From IMG/VR virus record IMGVR_UViG_3300031509_000001, positions 1 through 64,000 of that record: a DNA stretch of 64,000 bases. One strand, given 5' to 3'. The notes beneath the pieces are model-generated. The model saw nothing but the letters and a program-made list of their open reading frames with translations, was not told where the DNA came from and did no database searches. The DNA is from a virus. The position numbers were made by a program, and so were the translations under genes. Of this stretch, positions 1-10,476 are shown in pieces. The first letter of the stretch is position 1; each line of letters opens with the position of its first letter.

Positions 1-2
1 AT

Positions 3-3000
3 GATCCGAAATTCAAAGAGATCAAGGAGCAGCGCATCACAAAGGGCATACCGAACTACAAGAATCTTCTCGACAGCTATTTTCGGATAACAGACACGCG
101 CCTTATTGCCAGACCGATTGGGATTGCTGTCGATAAGAGCGAGGGGAAAGGCGTGTGGCAAGAACGTGTTCCCATTTGTGTTGTGTTGACAGATGGGCAA
201 CACACAGTGGCCATCCCAGCCGGCCTTTACAAAGTCCTCAAGGACATCCGTGTATCCTATAATCTTCACGTGACGGATTTGGGCCGCGGCAGTCGCTACT
301 TACTGATAACGAACAAGCGCTCTGGGGAACCGATTGGCGTTATTGCCGGAAAGTCTGTAGGCAATAGGATTGCTCCTGTTGTTAACGCAGAAATTGTTGA
401 AGACCGGCTTCCGGACGGCACTGTCATTTACAGGCCTTCTTACACCAGAGTATATGATGATGAGCTGGTGCTTGCCGCACAGAATGGCGACCTGTTTGCC
501 CTAATTGAAGCATTCAATCGCGGCATAATCAATTCGCGGATTTTGTATAAGATTGACGAGCCGGTTGACTCCAAGTTATTCGTGCCTTCTCCAACCGGCG
601 AGAAAATCCCTAGGCGCACGATTGATCCTCGGGCGTTCTCAGGCACAACACAGGAATTACAGTCGCAACCGGTCGCAGAGGCTGCGCCTCCTAAGGAAGA
701 ACGACCAGCTGAAGCGGCGCCACCGCAACCTGCTCAAGAGCGCACAGAAGAGCCAGAAGTTATCCAGCCACAACCCGCTGCCGAGCCGGCTCCTGCGGTT
801 GTTTCTTCCGCAGCGGCGCAAGTTGCCGAGAAGCCAGCCGAAGAAAAAGTACAACCCGCAACGGCAGCTCCGCCTAAAGTGCCGCCCGCCCAGCCGATAC
901 TGCAACAGGAAGGAAGTTACTTAGACGCGATTAAAAACATTGCGATTCCGCTTTCGCTCCCATACTACAACAAGGACATTCGCAATATTGAATTCGACAG
1001 GAATGGCAATCTCACGCGGCAAGGGCTGCGTGCGTTCTTGAATCTGATTGGCTCTGAGAGCAGGCAATTCGCAATTGGCCTGATTGACCGATCGGGCAAG
1101 GTGAATAAGGATCTAGCGAATGATGTAGCGAAGCACATGATTCTTGTCGCTTCGCTACGCGGGCACATTCGCCTGTCTACTGCTGCGCCAGAAGTCGGCT
1201 CCACTGACGATCCAGTCATGCGTTTGTGGGATATTGTGCAATCGGGCAAATACGCAAACGTGCTGACGGAGTTTCTATCGAGGTTCAAGCCGCTGATCAA
1301 CATCCTAGCTGATGGCAAATGGACGGACGATCAAAGGTGGCCATTCCACTATATCGCTGCTGCGATACTGCTGCGTAACGACTACGATCTCAGTCAATCT
1401 CTTCCGGATGAGATGCGCCCATCTCAGGATCTGTTTGGAGTGTGGGAACCGATGGAGGGCTTGGGGAAGTGGACAAAGACGCTTGCCAGATTGCGTGCTT
1501 CATACATCACGCGTGAGTTGGCCAAGAATATCGACCTGCTCCCGAAATTCCTTGATCTACTTATCGACGCGGCTACGGGGGCGTACAACTCCATTCATAT
1601 TGAGGACAAGCTGCCCACGGACTTGCGGGGCATGGAGCGTGCGTTTTATTCGGAAGGGATTCTGCCGATCTTGGACGAGGTTATTCGCTCGTCCGGTAGG
1701 ACGCCTCTGCCGCGTGGTCAATTGATTTACGCAGCCCCTGAGGTGGCAGTGCCGAGTCCTGCTCCGGGCGGCGCCCTTCCTGCAGCCGAAGACTTGTTCG
1801 AGCCTAAGGATGTCGACGAGTTTATCACGCTTGTTGAACAGCTGCCTGATGGTTTTGAGTTGGCCACAGCATTGCGCATGGCCAAGCAGATGGGGCTTTT
1901 CAAGATTTTACCCGGCCTGCAGTTCAGCATCAGCAAAATGCCTGATGGCCGCGTTTTGGCCTACTACGACCCTGCGCGCAATCTTGTGGTTTACACCGTG
2001 CGAGCGCTCAACCAGCCGTGGCGGCTGACGGCGCATGAGTTGCTGCACGCCATCTTTGAAGCCCTCCCAGATGAGGAGAAGGCGCTGGTGCACAAGTTGC
2101 GCATGCGGGCTATCGAGCGTTGGCTGGCAAGTGGAGCCAGGAGTGAACGCGGTCCTTGGAATCGCTTGTTAGCGCTGACGGCACTGGGGATTGGGTCAGA
2201 ACCGCTGCTAAATGGCAGGCTTAATGTACCGCGCGAAATTTACCATCTAACGAGCGACACGGAGTTCTTCGTATGGATGCTGGAGCACAGGCTGGAATCG
2301 GCCCTTCTGGATCTTGCCCGCAGCCAGACAGAACGAAGCTTGTTGCAGCGACTGTGGGATCGCGTGTTGAGCGCAATCAGGCGTGTCGTCGATTGGGCCA
2401 AGGGACTGATGGCCAGATTGCGCCCGGATTGGGACGATGAGCTGAAACGCAATATAAACCGTTTCTGGGATCGCCTGTTGGAGGCGATTGAGAATCCTGG
2501 CGTTGCTGCGATGCCTGAGCGTGCCATGGCTGTTCCGAGTGGCGAGCCCGTGATTCACTTCGCCTTGGACCCTGACGGATGGGCTGCTCCATACGTCGCT
2601 GCAACAAGCACAGAGATGTCTGCCAACGTTGAAGCGGCTCGGCGGTTCGCCACGGCTTACATCAGGGGCGCCTTGGAGAACATGGCTGGTAGCCTGGACA
2701 AGCTCCGCAAACAGGACGAGTTTGCTATCGCAGAGCAACGCGAAATGGAGCGCCAAAAAAACACAAACCGCGATTTTGGCGCTGTGCTTGCGGCTATCGA
2801 TGCGGTAATCGATCTTGAGCGCTTTGCAGCCGAGACTGGTCTTGATCCCTACGAGCCCGAAGGCTTTGCAAGGCTGGTGCAGGCTGTTCAGGACCGCCAG
2901 AATGCCGTCAGTGGAGATGCTTACCGCCAGGCTATTCAGGCGTTGCAGAGATTCCGTCATGCTTTCTATACGTGGTCTGCCTACTTGTACGCCAAGGATC

Positions 3001-6000
3001 TTGCAGACAACATCGTCATGCGCGATGCGGCAGTGCGCCAGCTAACCTATTTGCGGGTGCTACGTGACAACGAGGAGCTCATGGAGCCAGGCGCTGCTGA
3101 GCTTATTGCTGGCGACGTGCCAACTTATGACATCGCTCTTCCTGGCATTAAAGAGCGCATTGCAGAGCTGGAAGAGGAGGTGGCGAAATGGGAGAAGGAG
3201 GTGCAGGATTCCGAGAAAGAACTGGAGAATTTCATCAGTCGCCACGCTGCCGGTCTGACGCAGCCCATGCTTTCTGGTGAAGTCTGGCCGCTTGAGTCTT
3301 TGTATCAGCCCTTGATTGAGCAGCAACGCATTAAAGAGATTCCAGACAACGATTGGTGGGCCCCGGACACATTCCGCACCGTGTTCACTGAGCGCGTCAA
3401 CCAGTTGGTCGAGCTGGCGATCACGAGCGACAGCAACCGATACCAGCAGATGGTGCTGTACAAGACCGCTGCCGATCAACACCTTAAAGCCTTCGCGCGA
3501 GGGGATTATCGAATTTCGGAAATTGGCTTCTCAGATTTGGTCTCGATCACCGAGCGTGCCCTTGCTGCGCTGTATGAGAACAGAGGGGACTATTCAGAGG
3601 AAGAGCGGCGAGCGATTGCGGCCTCATTTGTGCACGCCGTCTTGAAATTCAATTATGCCAGAGACCGCGCTTTCAATGAATACATGACCAAGATCAACAT
3701 TTTGGCCAACAAAGTAGACTGGATTGCCTACAGCCTGCTTGCGAAAGAGCGACTTCAGGTGGTAGCGCAGAAGCTGGCTGAAGCGCTTCAGGCCGCGAAG
3801 TGGCCCGAGACCAAGCCATACTCCAATGCAGAGGTCGCCTATGGCATTGTTCGAATGGCGACCATGTTGGCCAAGTTGCTGAAGGGCGCGATCAAGAAAC
3901 TTTCGCCTTCACAAGCTATTTCACTCGTCAAGGGGCTAGTGGACGCAGCTCAGGCAGTTGCAACACGGGCCACAGGGGTTCCGACGATGCAGGCTAAAGC
4001 GGCGCTTTACCGTGAAGCCGCCGCTTCCGCGTTGAATACATTCCTGACGGCGCAGAAGGCTGCCAAAAAATCTGCTGTCGTCCCCGAGAAAGTCTCCAAG
4101 GTTATTGGCCTGTCTGATGCAATGCTGGCTGTGATCATGGAGTTGATGGCGACCAATCCCACCATCAGCCGAGGCATGATTGGGCTTGTAGCCACGATGG
4201 TCCGTGGCGATGAGCGCATCAAGCCCTTGATGGAAGCCATCACAAAACGGTTGGAAGACATCAGCCGATATTTGAGGCAGCGCCGCGCCATTCGAAAGCG
4301 TAAAGCGCAGGCTGCTGGCAAGAAGGCAGGCACAGCGGGTGCGCAAGCCAAACCGGCTCCTCAGGCGGATGAGCAGCAACCCATCAAGGAGCTCGACAGA
4401 AATGAAATCCGATTGCTTAAGCAGCATATCGAGACCATTCTGACGTGGATTGACTACGATCTGGATCCGCAAATAGCCGAGCTGAAGAGAAATCTCATCG
4501 AGGCCAAGTCTGATCTGGATGCGCTTTTGAACGCTGTTGCGATCTGGAATGGCGTCACCAATCGCTCCTTCCCGAGGGCAGACGGGACCGGCGATACTCC
4601 CTTCTGGGAGGTGTGGAACGATGCCATGCGCATCTCGGGCTTGTCCCGCGTGATGGTAACGGTGGGGCCAGAGGACGATAGGACAGGTTCCGGCACCATC
4701 GTATTCCAGAGCTTCCCGGGCGCTCGTGAAGTCATAATCAGCCCGTGGAACATGTACCCACAACAGACTATCCTGCTCGAGTTGAGTCGTTGGTCGAAGA
4801 AGGCTATTGAATATATCGCCACGACGCGGGCGCTAGAGCGGAAATACCGTGAGTTTATTAATGCTACCCGCGGAAAGACTGAGCAAGAGATTGCTGAGAT
4901 GATCAAGACGGGGCAGATTGAAGAAGCCCAGACGCCGGAGAGTCTGGGCTATGATCCGTTGATTGCCAACGGCCTGGAAAATGCACTCATTACACACGCC
5001 GCGTATTTCGCCGGCGAAGTCCCGTTTGATATCGAGTCACCCGAGCACGAAAGCTCGCTGCTTCGCTTCATCAGTTCCACCAAGTTTACACACACGCTGG
5101 AGCAACTCATCTCGTGGATCCCACAGCCGTTCAGAACGCCGCTGAAGATTTGGCTGGCCCGCTGGGCCAATCAACGGTTGGAGCTTGGGAAGATCTACAC
5201 CGAATACCTGCCACGGATCAATCAGGCCAGGCTTAAAGCCATGCAGGCGTTTGGCACCATGAGTGAGCCCGAGTATCGCACTCTGGTGTGGGCGCCTCTG
5301 ACAGAGTATGCCCGTCAGCATGGCGTTCGTGTAGAGCCGGGCATTAAGCTTCGGACGGGTCACGTTATCACAAAAGAAGATCTTGAGCTCCTGAGGCTGG
5401 TCCATTCGTTCGAGCGCGATCTGCTTCGCTTATCTCAGAAGATTCACGGCCATGATCCCAACCTGGGCATTGTGGACGCTGTGGTTGGAACGATGTTCAG
5501 TGTTGGCGGAGTCACCTATGCGCGCTATGCGGGGTCTGTTGGTACTTATGGATTGCCGCGGAGGTTGAACGATGCTGGTTATGCGCTGCTGGAACGCCTT
5601 GCTGTTGCGTATTCAAGAATTCGAGGTGACGAAAAGCTGAACACTCAGTACCGCTCTCTGATGAAGGGTGGATGGAAGGCTCTTTATGAGACTGGCGCGC
5701 GATTTGAAGGGGGCTTGCAGCCTATCCCAGTATTCCAAATGTTAATTGAGCCATGGTTGTCAGCAGAGTATACAGGCATTGCGGAGGCGTATTTGACGGA
5801 CGCGTTGCGCCATCGGTCTGATGTTGCAATGGAAAGGTCGGATTGGTGGCTCCAAGTACTGCGCAAAGCTGCAGAGCTTTATTTGGCAGAAGCAACACTA
5901 CAGAACAAGAGGCTTGAACCGAACTCCGTGCTTCCACCGATGCCGACCCAGTGGAAGCAGATCATACCCTATGTGGCCGAGGCGCTGGAGCAAATTGGCG

Positions 6001-8942
6001 ACCTGCCGGAGGAGATACAGGATGACGAGGATGCGCTTTACTATTATGCAGCCTTCAAGGTATTTGAAGACTTGGATCGAATGGCGCGGTTTGCCGTGTC
6101 GGCCACGAATGCGGAACGGTTCCAGAACATGGCCACGCGGGCCGCTCAGGCGGGGGGCCGATCTTTCCTGAATGAGTTTACCAAACCTGCCGGGACGCTG
6201 GTGTTGCCATCGGCAGTGTACACCCATGGCGTTCTTACGGATGGCGAGATGCAGATGGCGACGCTTCGAGCGCAAGCGTATACATTTGTAGAATTTGCGC
6301 TGGCGATCAAGCGTGCGCGAGCCCATGTGGAAGAAACGGAACGCGTGCTTTCTGCGGGCGGCTGGAACATCTCTGGCCTCAAAAGCATCCGGCAGCTTGT
6401 GCCCCTAATCAGAGCCTTGGAAGAATCTGTCATCTCTCTGGCGACTCTGGCTTGGACAGGCAGGTCTGCTCGCGATCCGATTTTCCTCTCGATGATCAAA
6501 TCCGTTCTGCTCTCAAACATTGTGGTCACGTTGCGCAACCTGACTCTGGGGCCGATTTTGGCGTGGATTCACAATGCGCAGTTGCTCAATGTGTCCAGGG
6601 CGCTGGCGACATGGGTTACGATTAAACAGGCAGCAGCCGCAACATACCACTTCGTGCGTGACCTGTCGGTATCAAGCGCCAGAAGCGCCAGGGTGCTCAT
6701 GGGTCTGCCGGCCTCCGTATTCAGGGCGCTTTGGCGGCGCAAAGGTGTCCGCGAGGCCGTTGAATCCTTCCTTCAGAACCTGTCGGATGCTGTTGTAACA
6801 GATCTGGTCCGGAACGTCAGCGCTACAGGATTCTCGCTAAGCCGGCGCACGGCGCACATGACCTACTTAACCTGGATCATGCGCAAAGTTCACAAAACAT
6901 TGGCTGATGAGGCAATGTGGCGTTCGCCCGGGATCAGCGGTCTTGCCCATCGCATTGGCCGCGGCCTTCGCGCCGGGGCGTCTGCAGCAACACAGATCCT
7001 GCGTTCTATCGGCACAGAGATCGCTGACGTCTATTTGAACTCTATGGCTGTTGACAGCGCGGCTGCCATTGAACGGCACCTCGAGGAGATAGCAGAGAAG
7101 GTTTACAACCGGCTTACCAACAACCGCGATGTAGATGAAGTTCAAACCCTGGCCAGAGGACTACTGCCGATTATCCCTGCCAGAGGATCACGCTTCAGAA
7201 TCACGGATGAAGATATCAGCGATCGCAGTCTTCCGGCTGATCGGGCTGAACATGCGGCTGAGTTGCGTGATTTGATGGAAGAGGCCGGCATCAATCTGGA
7301 CACGCTCATTCTTGGGACAGTCAAGCGCATGGCTATAGAGGAGGCACGTCGCTTCCAAGAATCGGGCGGGCGGATTATGCCGGGTTCGCAGAAGCTGGAG
7401 CTGAGTGTTCTGGACGAGCAGCAACGCATTGATTTGATGCGGGCACTGATGCGCAGGTTCAATCAGGGCGACATTGTCAACCGTCCCATTGTCGCCATTC
7501 TTGATACCACCAAGCGCACCATCCTAACCTTCATGGGGTATTCGATTAATTTCTTGCATCAGTTGATTGCGTTTATTGCTGGTAAGCCTGCTACAAGGCT
7601 TCCAGACAAACTGCTGCTGGCCCTGTGGAAAATTCTGTGGCTGGCCATGGTGGTACTGTTCTTTGGCCAGGTTTCGATCAAGACGACCAACGAGGTCAAG
7701 CAGTTCGTGTTTGGCGATCCGCCGACTGTGCCAACCGTGTTTGATCTCGACTTCTGGAAGAACTGGACGCTGGCCAAGCGATCTCTGTTCTTCTCAGTAC
7801 TCCTGGGCCTTCCTTTGGTTGGCGACCTATTGGCTCGAGCCGCTGGCGTAGTGTTTGGCAACCGTGGTTGGACGCTGACTGACCGCGTCTTGGCCGTTCG
7901 GCTTGTCGACGATTTCTTCAGCACAATTTTCAACACGGGCAAAAACCTGGTCAGCCTGGTAACATCCGAGAGGCCATTTGAGAACCGTATTCGCGACGTT
8001 TTTGAACCCTCCTATCAGGCGTTGACGCGTTATGTGTGGTTTGCAACGCCGTTTGTTCGTGCGGTCTCTGAGACTCGTGACGCAGCCATTGAGTTGCGCC
8101 AGGCGCGCAGCATGGCCCGGTACTATGCCACGCTGTCGGGTGTTGCGACGGAGCAAAAGGCCAAGACCGCTGTTCGGATTTCAGAGCAGCCAGATGTTGT
8201 TCGGCAGAGAATTTTGACAGACATTGCGGCGGCTGCTGCGCAGCGAGATCCACAAGCACTTAAGGCTGCGATTGACGAGCTTGTAATCTACTTCCGTGAG
8301 CGTGGATCTGTGGATCCGGAACGCAGCGCCCAGACTGCGCTACAGGGCATCAATCCGTTCCATCAGGTCGCTGATGGCCGAACGCCGGATGATGCTGAGA
8401 TCAGCAGGATACTGGCAACGGCGACACCAGAAGCCAAGACCGCCATTGCCAAGGCCTATGACAATTATCTTTGGGCGAAGAATGTGGCTTCCAGCCTGCT
8501 TGGCACTAGGCGCGATGTTGGCCTTGGCGGGCGAGGCGGCGGGGCGATCATTCCGGGGCGCGCAGTATCGATCCGCGGCGCGTTGCCCGGGGCCGTTACG
8601 CGCAGGCTGAAGATTCCGAGGCCAAGGTCGACTGTTGCTGCTGCTGAAGAAGCCGCAGAACCACTGACCGTGCTACGTCGGCCAGAACCGCCCTTGCGCA
8701 TTCCGGGCCGCAGGGGGCTCATTACCGGGCGGAGATTGGCTGGTCGAGCGCCATCTATCCCGAGGGCGCCCTTGGTCGGCAGACTGCTGCGAGTCCGTAT
8801 TGGCACTGGCGCGGGCGCCGCCAGGGCTGGAATGGCCGAACATCGACCAATCCCGCGCTTGGGCCGCATCGTAGAGCGCCGGCTGGTCGCAGGCCGCAAG
8901 GAACCCGCAAGAGCATTACGCATGCCAATTGGCAAAGCCTAG
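3..8942 (+). CDS. Giant polyvalent / internal virion protein, 3' part
   Basis: The frame is open from the window edge to a TAG, so the visible 2979 residues are only the C-terminal part; GTG at 153 is just the first internal start codon. Numbered from that GTG, a Pro/Ala/Glu-rich linker spans about 165-255. A zincin-type metallopeptidase motif HELLH lies at 628-632, with a plausible third zinc ligand Glu704 in a TEFFVWMLE segment. Long helical and coiled-coil stretches follow. A segment with the pattern LLSNIVVTLRNL resembles the helical domains of phage large polyvalent proteins (LPD38-like). Two hydrophobic segments lie near nt 7610-7670 and 7780-7850. The last 140 residues are very rich in Arg, Gly and Pro and probably bind nucleic acid. 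Such proteins are thought to be packaged and injected with the DNA. I see no T7-like RNA polymerase motifs. The domain assignment beyond the metallopeptidase is inference. Confidence 0.8.
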   Translation, partial: DPKFKEIKEQRITKGIPNYKNLLDSYFRITDTRLIARPIGIAVDKSEGKGVWQERVPICVVLTDGQHTVAIPAGLYKVLKDIRVSYNLHVTDLGRGSRYLLITNKRSGEPIGVIAGKSVGNRIAPVVNAEIVEDRLPDGTVIYRPSYTRVYDDELVLAAQNGDLFALIEAFNRGIINSRILYKIDEPVDSKLFVPSPTGEKIPRRTIDPRAFSGTTQELQSQPVAEAAPPKEERPAEAAPPQPAQERTEEPEVIQPQPAAEPAPAVVSSAAAQVAEKPAEEKVQPATAAPPKVPPAQPILQQEGSYLDAIKNIAIPLSLPYYNKDIRNIEFDRNGNLTRQGLRAFLNLIGSESRQFAIGLIDRSGKVNKDLANDVAKHMILVASLRGHIRLSTAAPEVGSTDDPVMRLWDIVQSGKYANVLTEFLSRFKPLINILADGKWTDDQRWPFHYIAAAILLRNDYDLSQSLPDEMRPSQDLFGVWEPMEGLGKWTKTLARLRASYITRELAKNIDLLPKFLDLLIDAATGAYNSIHIEDKLPTDLRGMERAFYSEGILPILDEVIRSSGRTPLPRGQLIYAAPEVAVPSPAPGGALPAAEDLFEPKDVDEFITLVEQLPDGFELATALRMAKQMGLFKILPGLQFSISKMPDGRVLAYYDPARNLVVYTVRALNQPWRLTAHELLHAIFEALPDEEKALVHKLRMRAIERWLASGARSERGPWNRLLALTALGIGSEPLLNGRLNVPREIYHLTSDTEFFVWMLEHRLESALLDLARSQTERSLLQRLWDRVLSAIRRVVDWAKGLMARLRPDWDDELKRNINRFWDRLLEAIENPGVAAMPERAMAVPSGEPVIHFALDPDGWAAPYVAATSTEMSANVEAARRFATAYIRGALENMAGSLDKLRKQDEFAIAEQREMERQKNTNRDFGAVLAAIDAVIDLERFAAETGLDPYEPEGFARLVQAVQDRQNAVSGDAYRQAIQALQRFRHAFYTWSAYLYAKDLADNIVMRDAAVRQLTYLRVLRDNEELMEPGAAELIAGDVPTYDIALPGIKERIAELEEEVAKWEKEVQDSEKELENFISRHAAGLTQPMLSGEVWPLESLYQPLIEQQRIKEIPDNDWWAPDTFRTVFTERVNQLVELAITSDSNRYQQMVLYKTAADQHLKAFARGDYRISEIGFSDLVSITERALAALYENRGDYSEEERRAIAASFVHAVLKFNYARDRAFNEYMTKINILANKVDWIAYSLLAKERLQVVAQKLAEALQAAKWPETKPYSNAEVAYGIVRMATMLAKLLKGAIKKLSPSQAISLVKGLVDAAQAVATRATGVPTMQAKAALYREAAASALNTFLTAQKAAKKSAVVPEKVSKVIGLSDAMLAVIMELMATNPTISRGMIGLVATMVRGDERIKPLMEAITKRLEDISRYLRQRRAIRKRKAQAAGKKAGTAGAQAKPAPQADEQQPIKELDRNEIRLLKQHIETILTWIDYDLDPQIAELKRNLIEAKSDLDALLNAVAIWNGVTNRSFPRADGTGDTPFWEVWNDAMRISGLSRVMVTVGPEDDRTGSGTIVFQSFPGAREVIISPWNMYPQQTILLELSRWSKKAIEYIATTRALERKYREFINATRGKTEQEIAEMIKTGQIEEAQTPESLGYDPLIANGLENALITHAAYFAGEVPFDIESPEHESSLLRFISSTKFTHTLEQLISWIPQPFRTPLKIWLARWANQRLELGKIYTEYLPRINQARLKAMQAFGTMSEPEYRTLVWAPLTEYARQHGVRVEPGIKLRTGHVITKEDLELLRLVHSFERDLLRLSQKIHGHDPNLGIVDAVVGTMFSVGGVTYARYAGSVGTYGLPRRLNDAGYALLERLAVAYSRIRGDEKLNTQYRSLMKGGWKALYETGARFEGGLQPIPVFQMLIEPWLSAEYTGIAEAYLTDALRHRSDVAMERSDWWLQVLRKAAELYLAEATLQNKRLEPNSVLPPMPTQWKQIIPYVAEALEQIGDLPEEIQDDEDALYYYAAFKVFEDLDRMARFAVSATNAERFQNMATRAAQAGGRSFLNEFTKPAGTLVLPSAVYTHGVLTDGEMQMATLRAQAYTFVEFALAIKRARAHVEETERVLSAGGWNISGLKSIRQLVPLIRALEESVISLATLAWTGRSARDPIFLSMIKSVLLSNIVVTLRNLTLGPILAWIHNAQLLNVSRALATWVTIKQAAAATYHFVRDLSVSSARSARVLMGLPASVFRALWRRKGVREAVESFLQNLSDAVVTDLVRNVSATGFSLSRRTAHMTYLTWIMRKVHKTLADEAMWRSPGISGLAHRIGRGLRAGASAATQILRSIGTEIADVYLNSMAVDSAAAIERHLEEIAEKVYNRLTNNRDVDEVQTLARGLLPIIPARGSRFRITDEDISDRSLPADRAEHAAELRDLMEEAGINLDTLILGTVKRMAIEEARRFQESGGRIMPGSQKLELSVLDEQQRIDLMRALMRRFNQGDIVNRPIVAILDTTKRTILTFMGYSINFLHQLIAFIAGKPATRLPDKLLLALWKILWLAMVVLFFGQVSIKTTNEVKQFVFGDPPTVPTVFDLDFWKNWTLAKRSLFFSVLLGLPLVGDLLARAAGVVFGNRGWTLTDRVLAVRLVDDFFSTIFNTGKNLVSLVTSERPFENRIRDVFEPSYQALTRYVWFATPFVRAVSETRDAAIELRQARSMARYYATLSGVATEQKAKTAVRISEQPDVVRQRILTDIAAAAAQRDPQALKAAIDELVIYFRERGSVDPERSAQTALQGINPFHQVADGRTPDDAEISRILATATPEAKTAIAKAYDNYLWAKNVASSLLGTRRDVGLGGRGGGAIIPGRAVSIRGALPGAVTRRLKIPRPRSTVAAAEEAAEPLTVLRRPEPPLRIPGRRGLITGRRLAGRAPSIPRAPLVGRLLRVRIGTGAGAARAGMAEHRPIPRLGRIVERRLVAGRKEPARALRMPIGKA

Positions 8943-8990
8943 TGGCGACTCCTTGCTAGTAGGCCGCCGCAAACCTGCATCATCGGTCAA

Positions 8991-9019
8991 TTGACACGGA
9001 AGGCATGTTCGTGTAGGAT
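8991..9019 (+). promoter_or_regulatory. Consensus sigma70-type promoter, leaderless
   Basis: TTGACA (8991-8996), 17-base spacer, TAGGAT (9014-9019). The expected transcription start falls on the ATG at 9026, so the mRNA would have no 5' leader. The box CCTTGCTAGTA (8951-8961) lies about 30 bases upstream of the -35 element and recurs upstream of the R1 RNA promoter. Confidence 0.75.
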
Positions 9020-9025
9020 GGCGGC

Positions 9026-9571
9026 ATGATGAACCGCGACACTACCGCTTCTACGACTCAACAACCAACAGTCGAGGAACCGCGGCCTGTAGAGGATGTG
9101 GCCCAGCAGCAGCAGCAGCAGCAGGCTGTGGCTGCAGTGCAAGGAGGGGACTATGGGAAGACACTTCTTCAGATGTTGGACATGTTCCCTCCGTGGCTTG
9201 TGATTACGCTGGCTAGGGACCTCAAGACGGGCCGCGCGCTTGCCTACAAGGAAATCAGCCACCGCAGTGGCGTCTGCATGCGGACCATTTGTCGCATGGC
9301 CCATGAGCGAACTTGGGCAGACCACTCGATTCAGGTTGTTTCTGCGGTTTTGAATGCCGCCGGCTTCAATCCCTCTACGTGGCCCGCGTGGAAGTCCTAC
9401 ATCCTAAACTCTGTGCGCCGCGAAAAGCCGTTCCGCTATTTGTCGCGGAAGAAGCGACGATTGAAGAAGTTGCTGGTTATGGTGGCAGCATCGCGCACTG
9501 CTGGTGGCGGTGCTGTACATGGCGGAGAGCAGGAACGGGAAGGGCAGGTTGCAGAATCAGACGTTGATTGA
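9026..9571 (+). CDS. Helix-turn-helix DNA-binding protein, putative regulator
   Basis: 181 residues. The N-terminus is polar and carries a run of seven Gln encoded by a CAG repeat (about nt 9105-9124). Residues 68-112 read like a helix-turn-helix: ALAYKEISHRSGVCMRTICR. The C-terminus is basic (RKKRRLKKL) and then acidic. A consensus promoter ends six bases before the ATG ATG start pair and there is no Shine-Dalgarno sequence, so it is probably translated from a leaderless message. It opens the replication gene cluster and is a candidate transcription regulator or origin-binding protein. The family is not recognised; the function is inferred from the helix-turn-helix only. Confidence 0.75.
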   Translation: MMNRDTTASTTQQPTVEEPRPVEDVAQQQQQQQAVAAVQGGDYGKTLLQMLDMFPPWLVITLARDLKTGRALAYKEISHRSGVCMRTICRMAHERTWADHSIQVVSAVLNAAGFNPSTWPAWKSYILNSVRREKPFRYLSRKKRRLKKLLVMVAASRTAGGGAVHGGEQEREGQVAESDVD

Positions 9572-9595
9572 TTGGGCATAAAGGGGGGGGCGCAT

Positions 9596-10432
9596 ATGAA
9601 CACGACTCCTGATGCTATTGCCGCCGACACTGGCGATAGCGCAAATAGCAAGGCTGCTGCCAAGCCAGGGGCAAAGATTCTGCGGGCCATCGGCTATCAA
9701 GAGGGGCTCAGCCTGATTGAGGCCGGGCTGCTCCTGAAGCTGGTTGAGTCCTATTGGAAGGATGGTCCGTCTGCTTTCCGCGTTGAACACTACGCGGATT
9801 TGTTTCTCAGCCACCAGCAGATACTGAGTGCGTTTCAGAATTTGGTAAGCCGCGGGATTGTGCAGATCAGCCCTGAAGGGTATTGCATTCCTGTGGAATT
9901 CGCCAAATCTGTGCGTTCAGATGCGCGCAGGCTGCAAGCGCTGCAGGAGTACAATGAGCACAGGTTGAGCTTCAAGCTGGCCGATGTTGGTGATGTCATA
10001 AGCGAGGAGACGCTCCAGAAATTCAATCAGTTTTGGTCAGCGTACCCGAAGGTCAAGGGGCGGACATGGCACAAGACCATTGCCCTTCGGGCGTTCGTAC
10101 GGGCGCTGCGCGTGGCTCCGCTGGAGCGCATTCTGATGGGGCTGGAGATCGCCAAGCAATCCCCGCAGTGGCGGAGAGATGGCGGACAATACATTCCCAT
10201 GCCCAGCACGTTCCTGAACCAGCGGCGCTGGGAAGACTACATCGCCGACAAACAGAATGCTTTGGCGTCGCCAAATGCCAAGGAGAACGCCCGTTACGTC
10301 GGGAAGGGCATCATCATTGGCCAGCGCATGTATACAGCTCAAACTCCGCCACAACGTGAGGATTTCAACACTGAGCGAGAGTACATTGAGGCACGAGCAA
10401 AATGGGCCGTTTGGCTTGCCCAGATGGGCTGA
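9596..10432 (+). CDS. Phage replication protein, putative helicase loader/initiator
   Basis: 278 residues from the ATG at 9596, which is preceded by the purine-rich AAGGGGGGGG at 9581-9590; an upstream in-frame TTG is less likely. The N-terminal half contains a winged-helix-like segment (ADLFLSHQQILSAFQNLVSRGIV). The C-terminal half has the pattern FWSAYPKVKGR followed by QYIPMPSTFLNQRRWED. That pattern is typical of the C-terminal domain of phage and plasmid replication proteins that recruit DnaB, such as lambda O/DnaT-like proteins. The DnaB gene follows after 44 bases, which supports a role in loading the helicase. The exact family is an inference. Confidence 0.7.
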   Translation: MNTTPDAIAADTGDSANSKAAAKPGAKILRAIGYQEGLSLIEAGLLLKLVESYWKDGPSAFRVEHYADLFLSHQQILSAFQNLVSRGIVQISPEGYCIPVEFAKSVRSDARRLQALQEYNEHRLSFKLADVGDVISEETLQKFNQFWSAYPKVKGRTWHKTIALRAFVRALRVAPLERILMGLEIAKQSPQWRRDGGQYIPMPSTFLNQRRWEDYIADKQNALASPNAKENARYVGKGIIIGQRMYTAQTPPQREDFNTEREYIEARAKWAVWLAQMG

Positions 10433-10476
10433 GCCCAGTACACTGATGTCCAGCAGTCATCTACAATATCCTGCCT

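Noticed and set aside
3-8942. Giant protein as an N4-type virion RNA polymerase
   Set aside because: The size fits, but I found none of the T7/N4 polymerase motifs (the catalytic Lys/YG and the second Asp motif).
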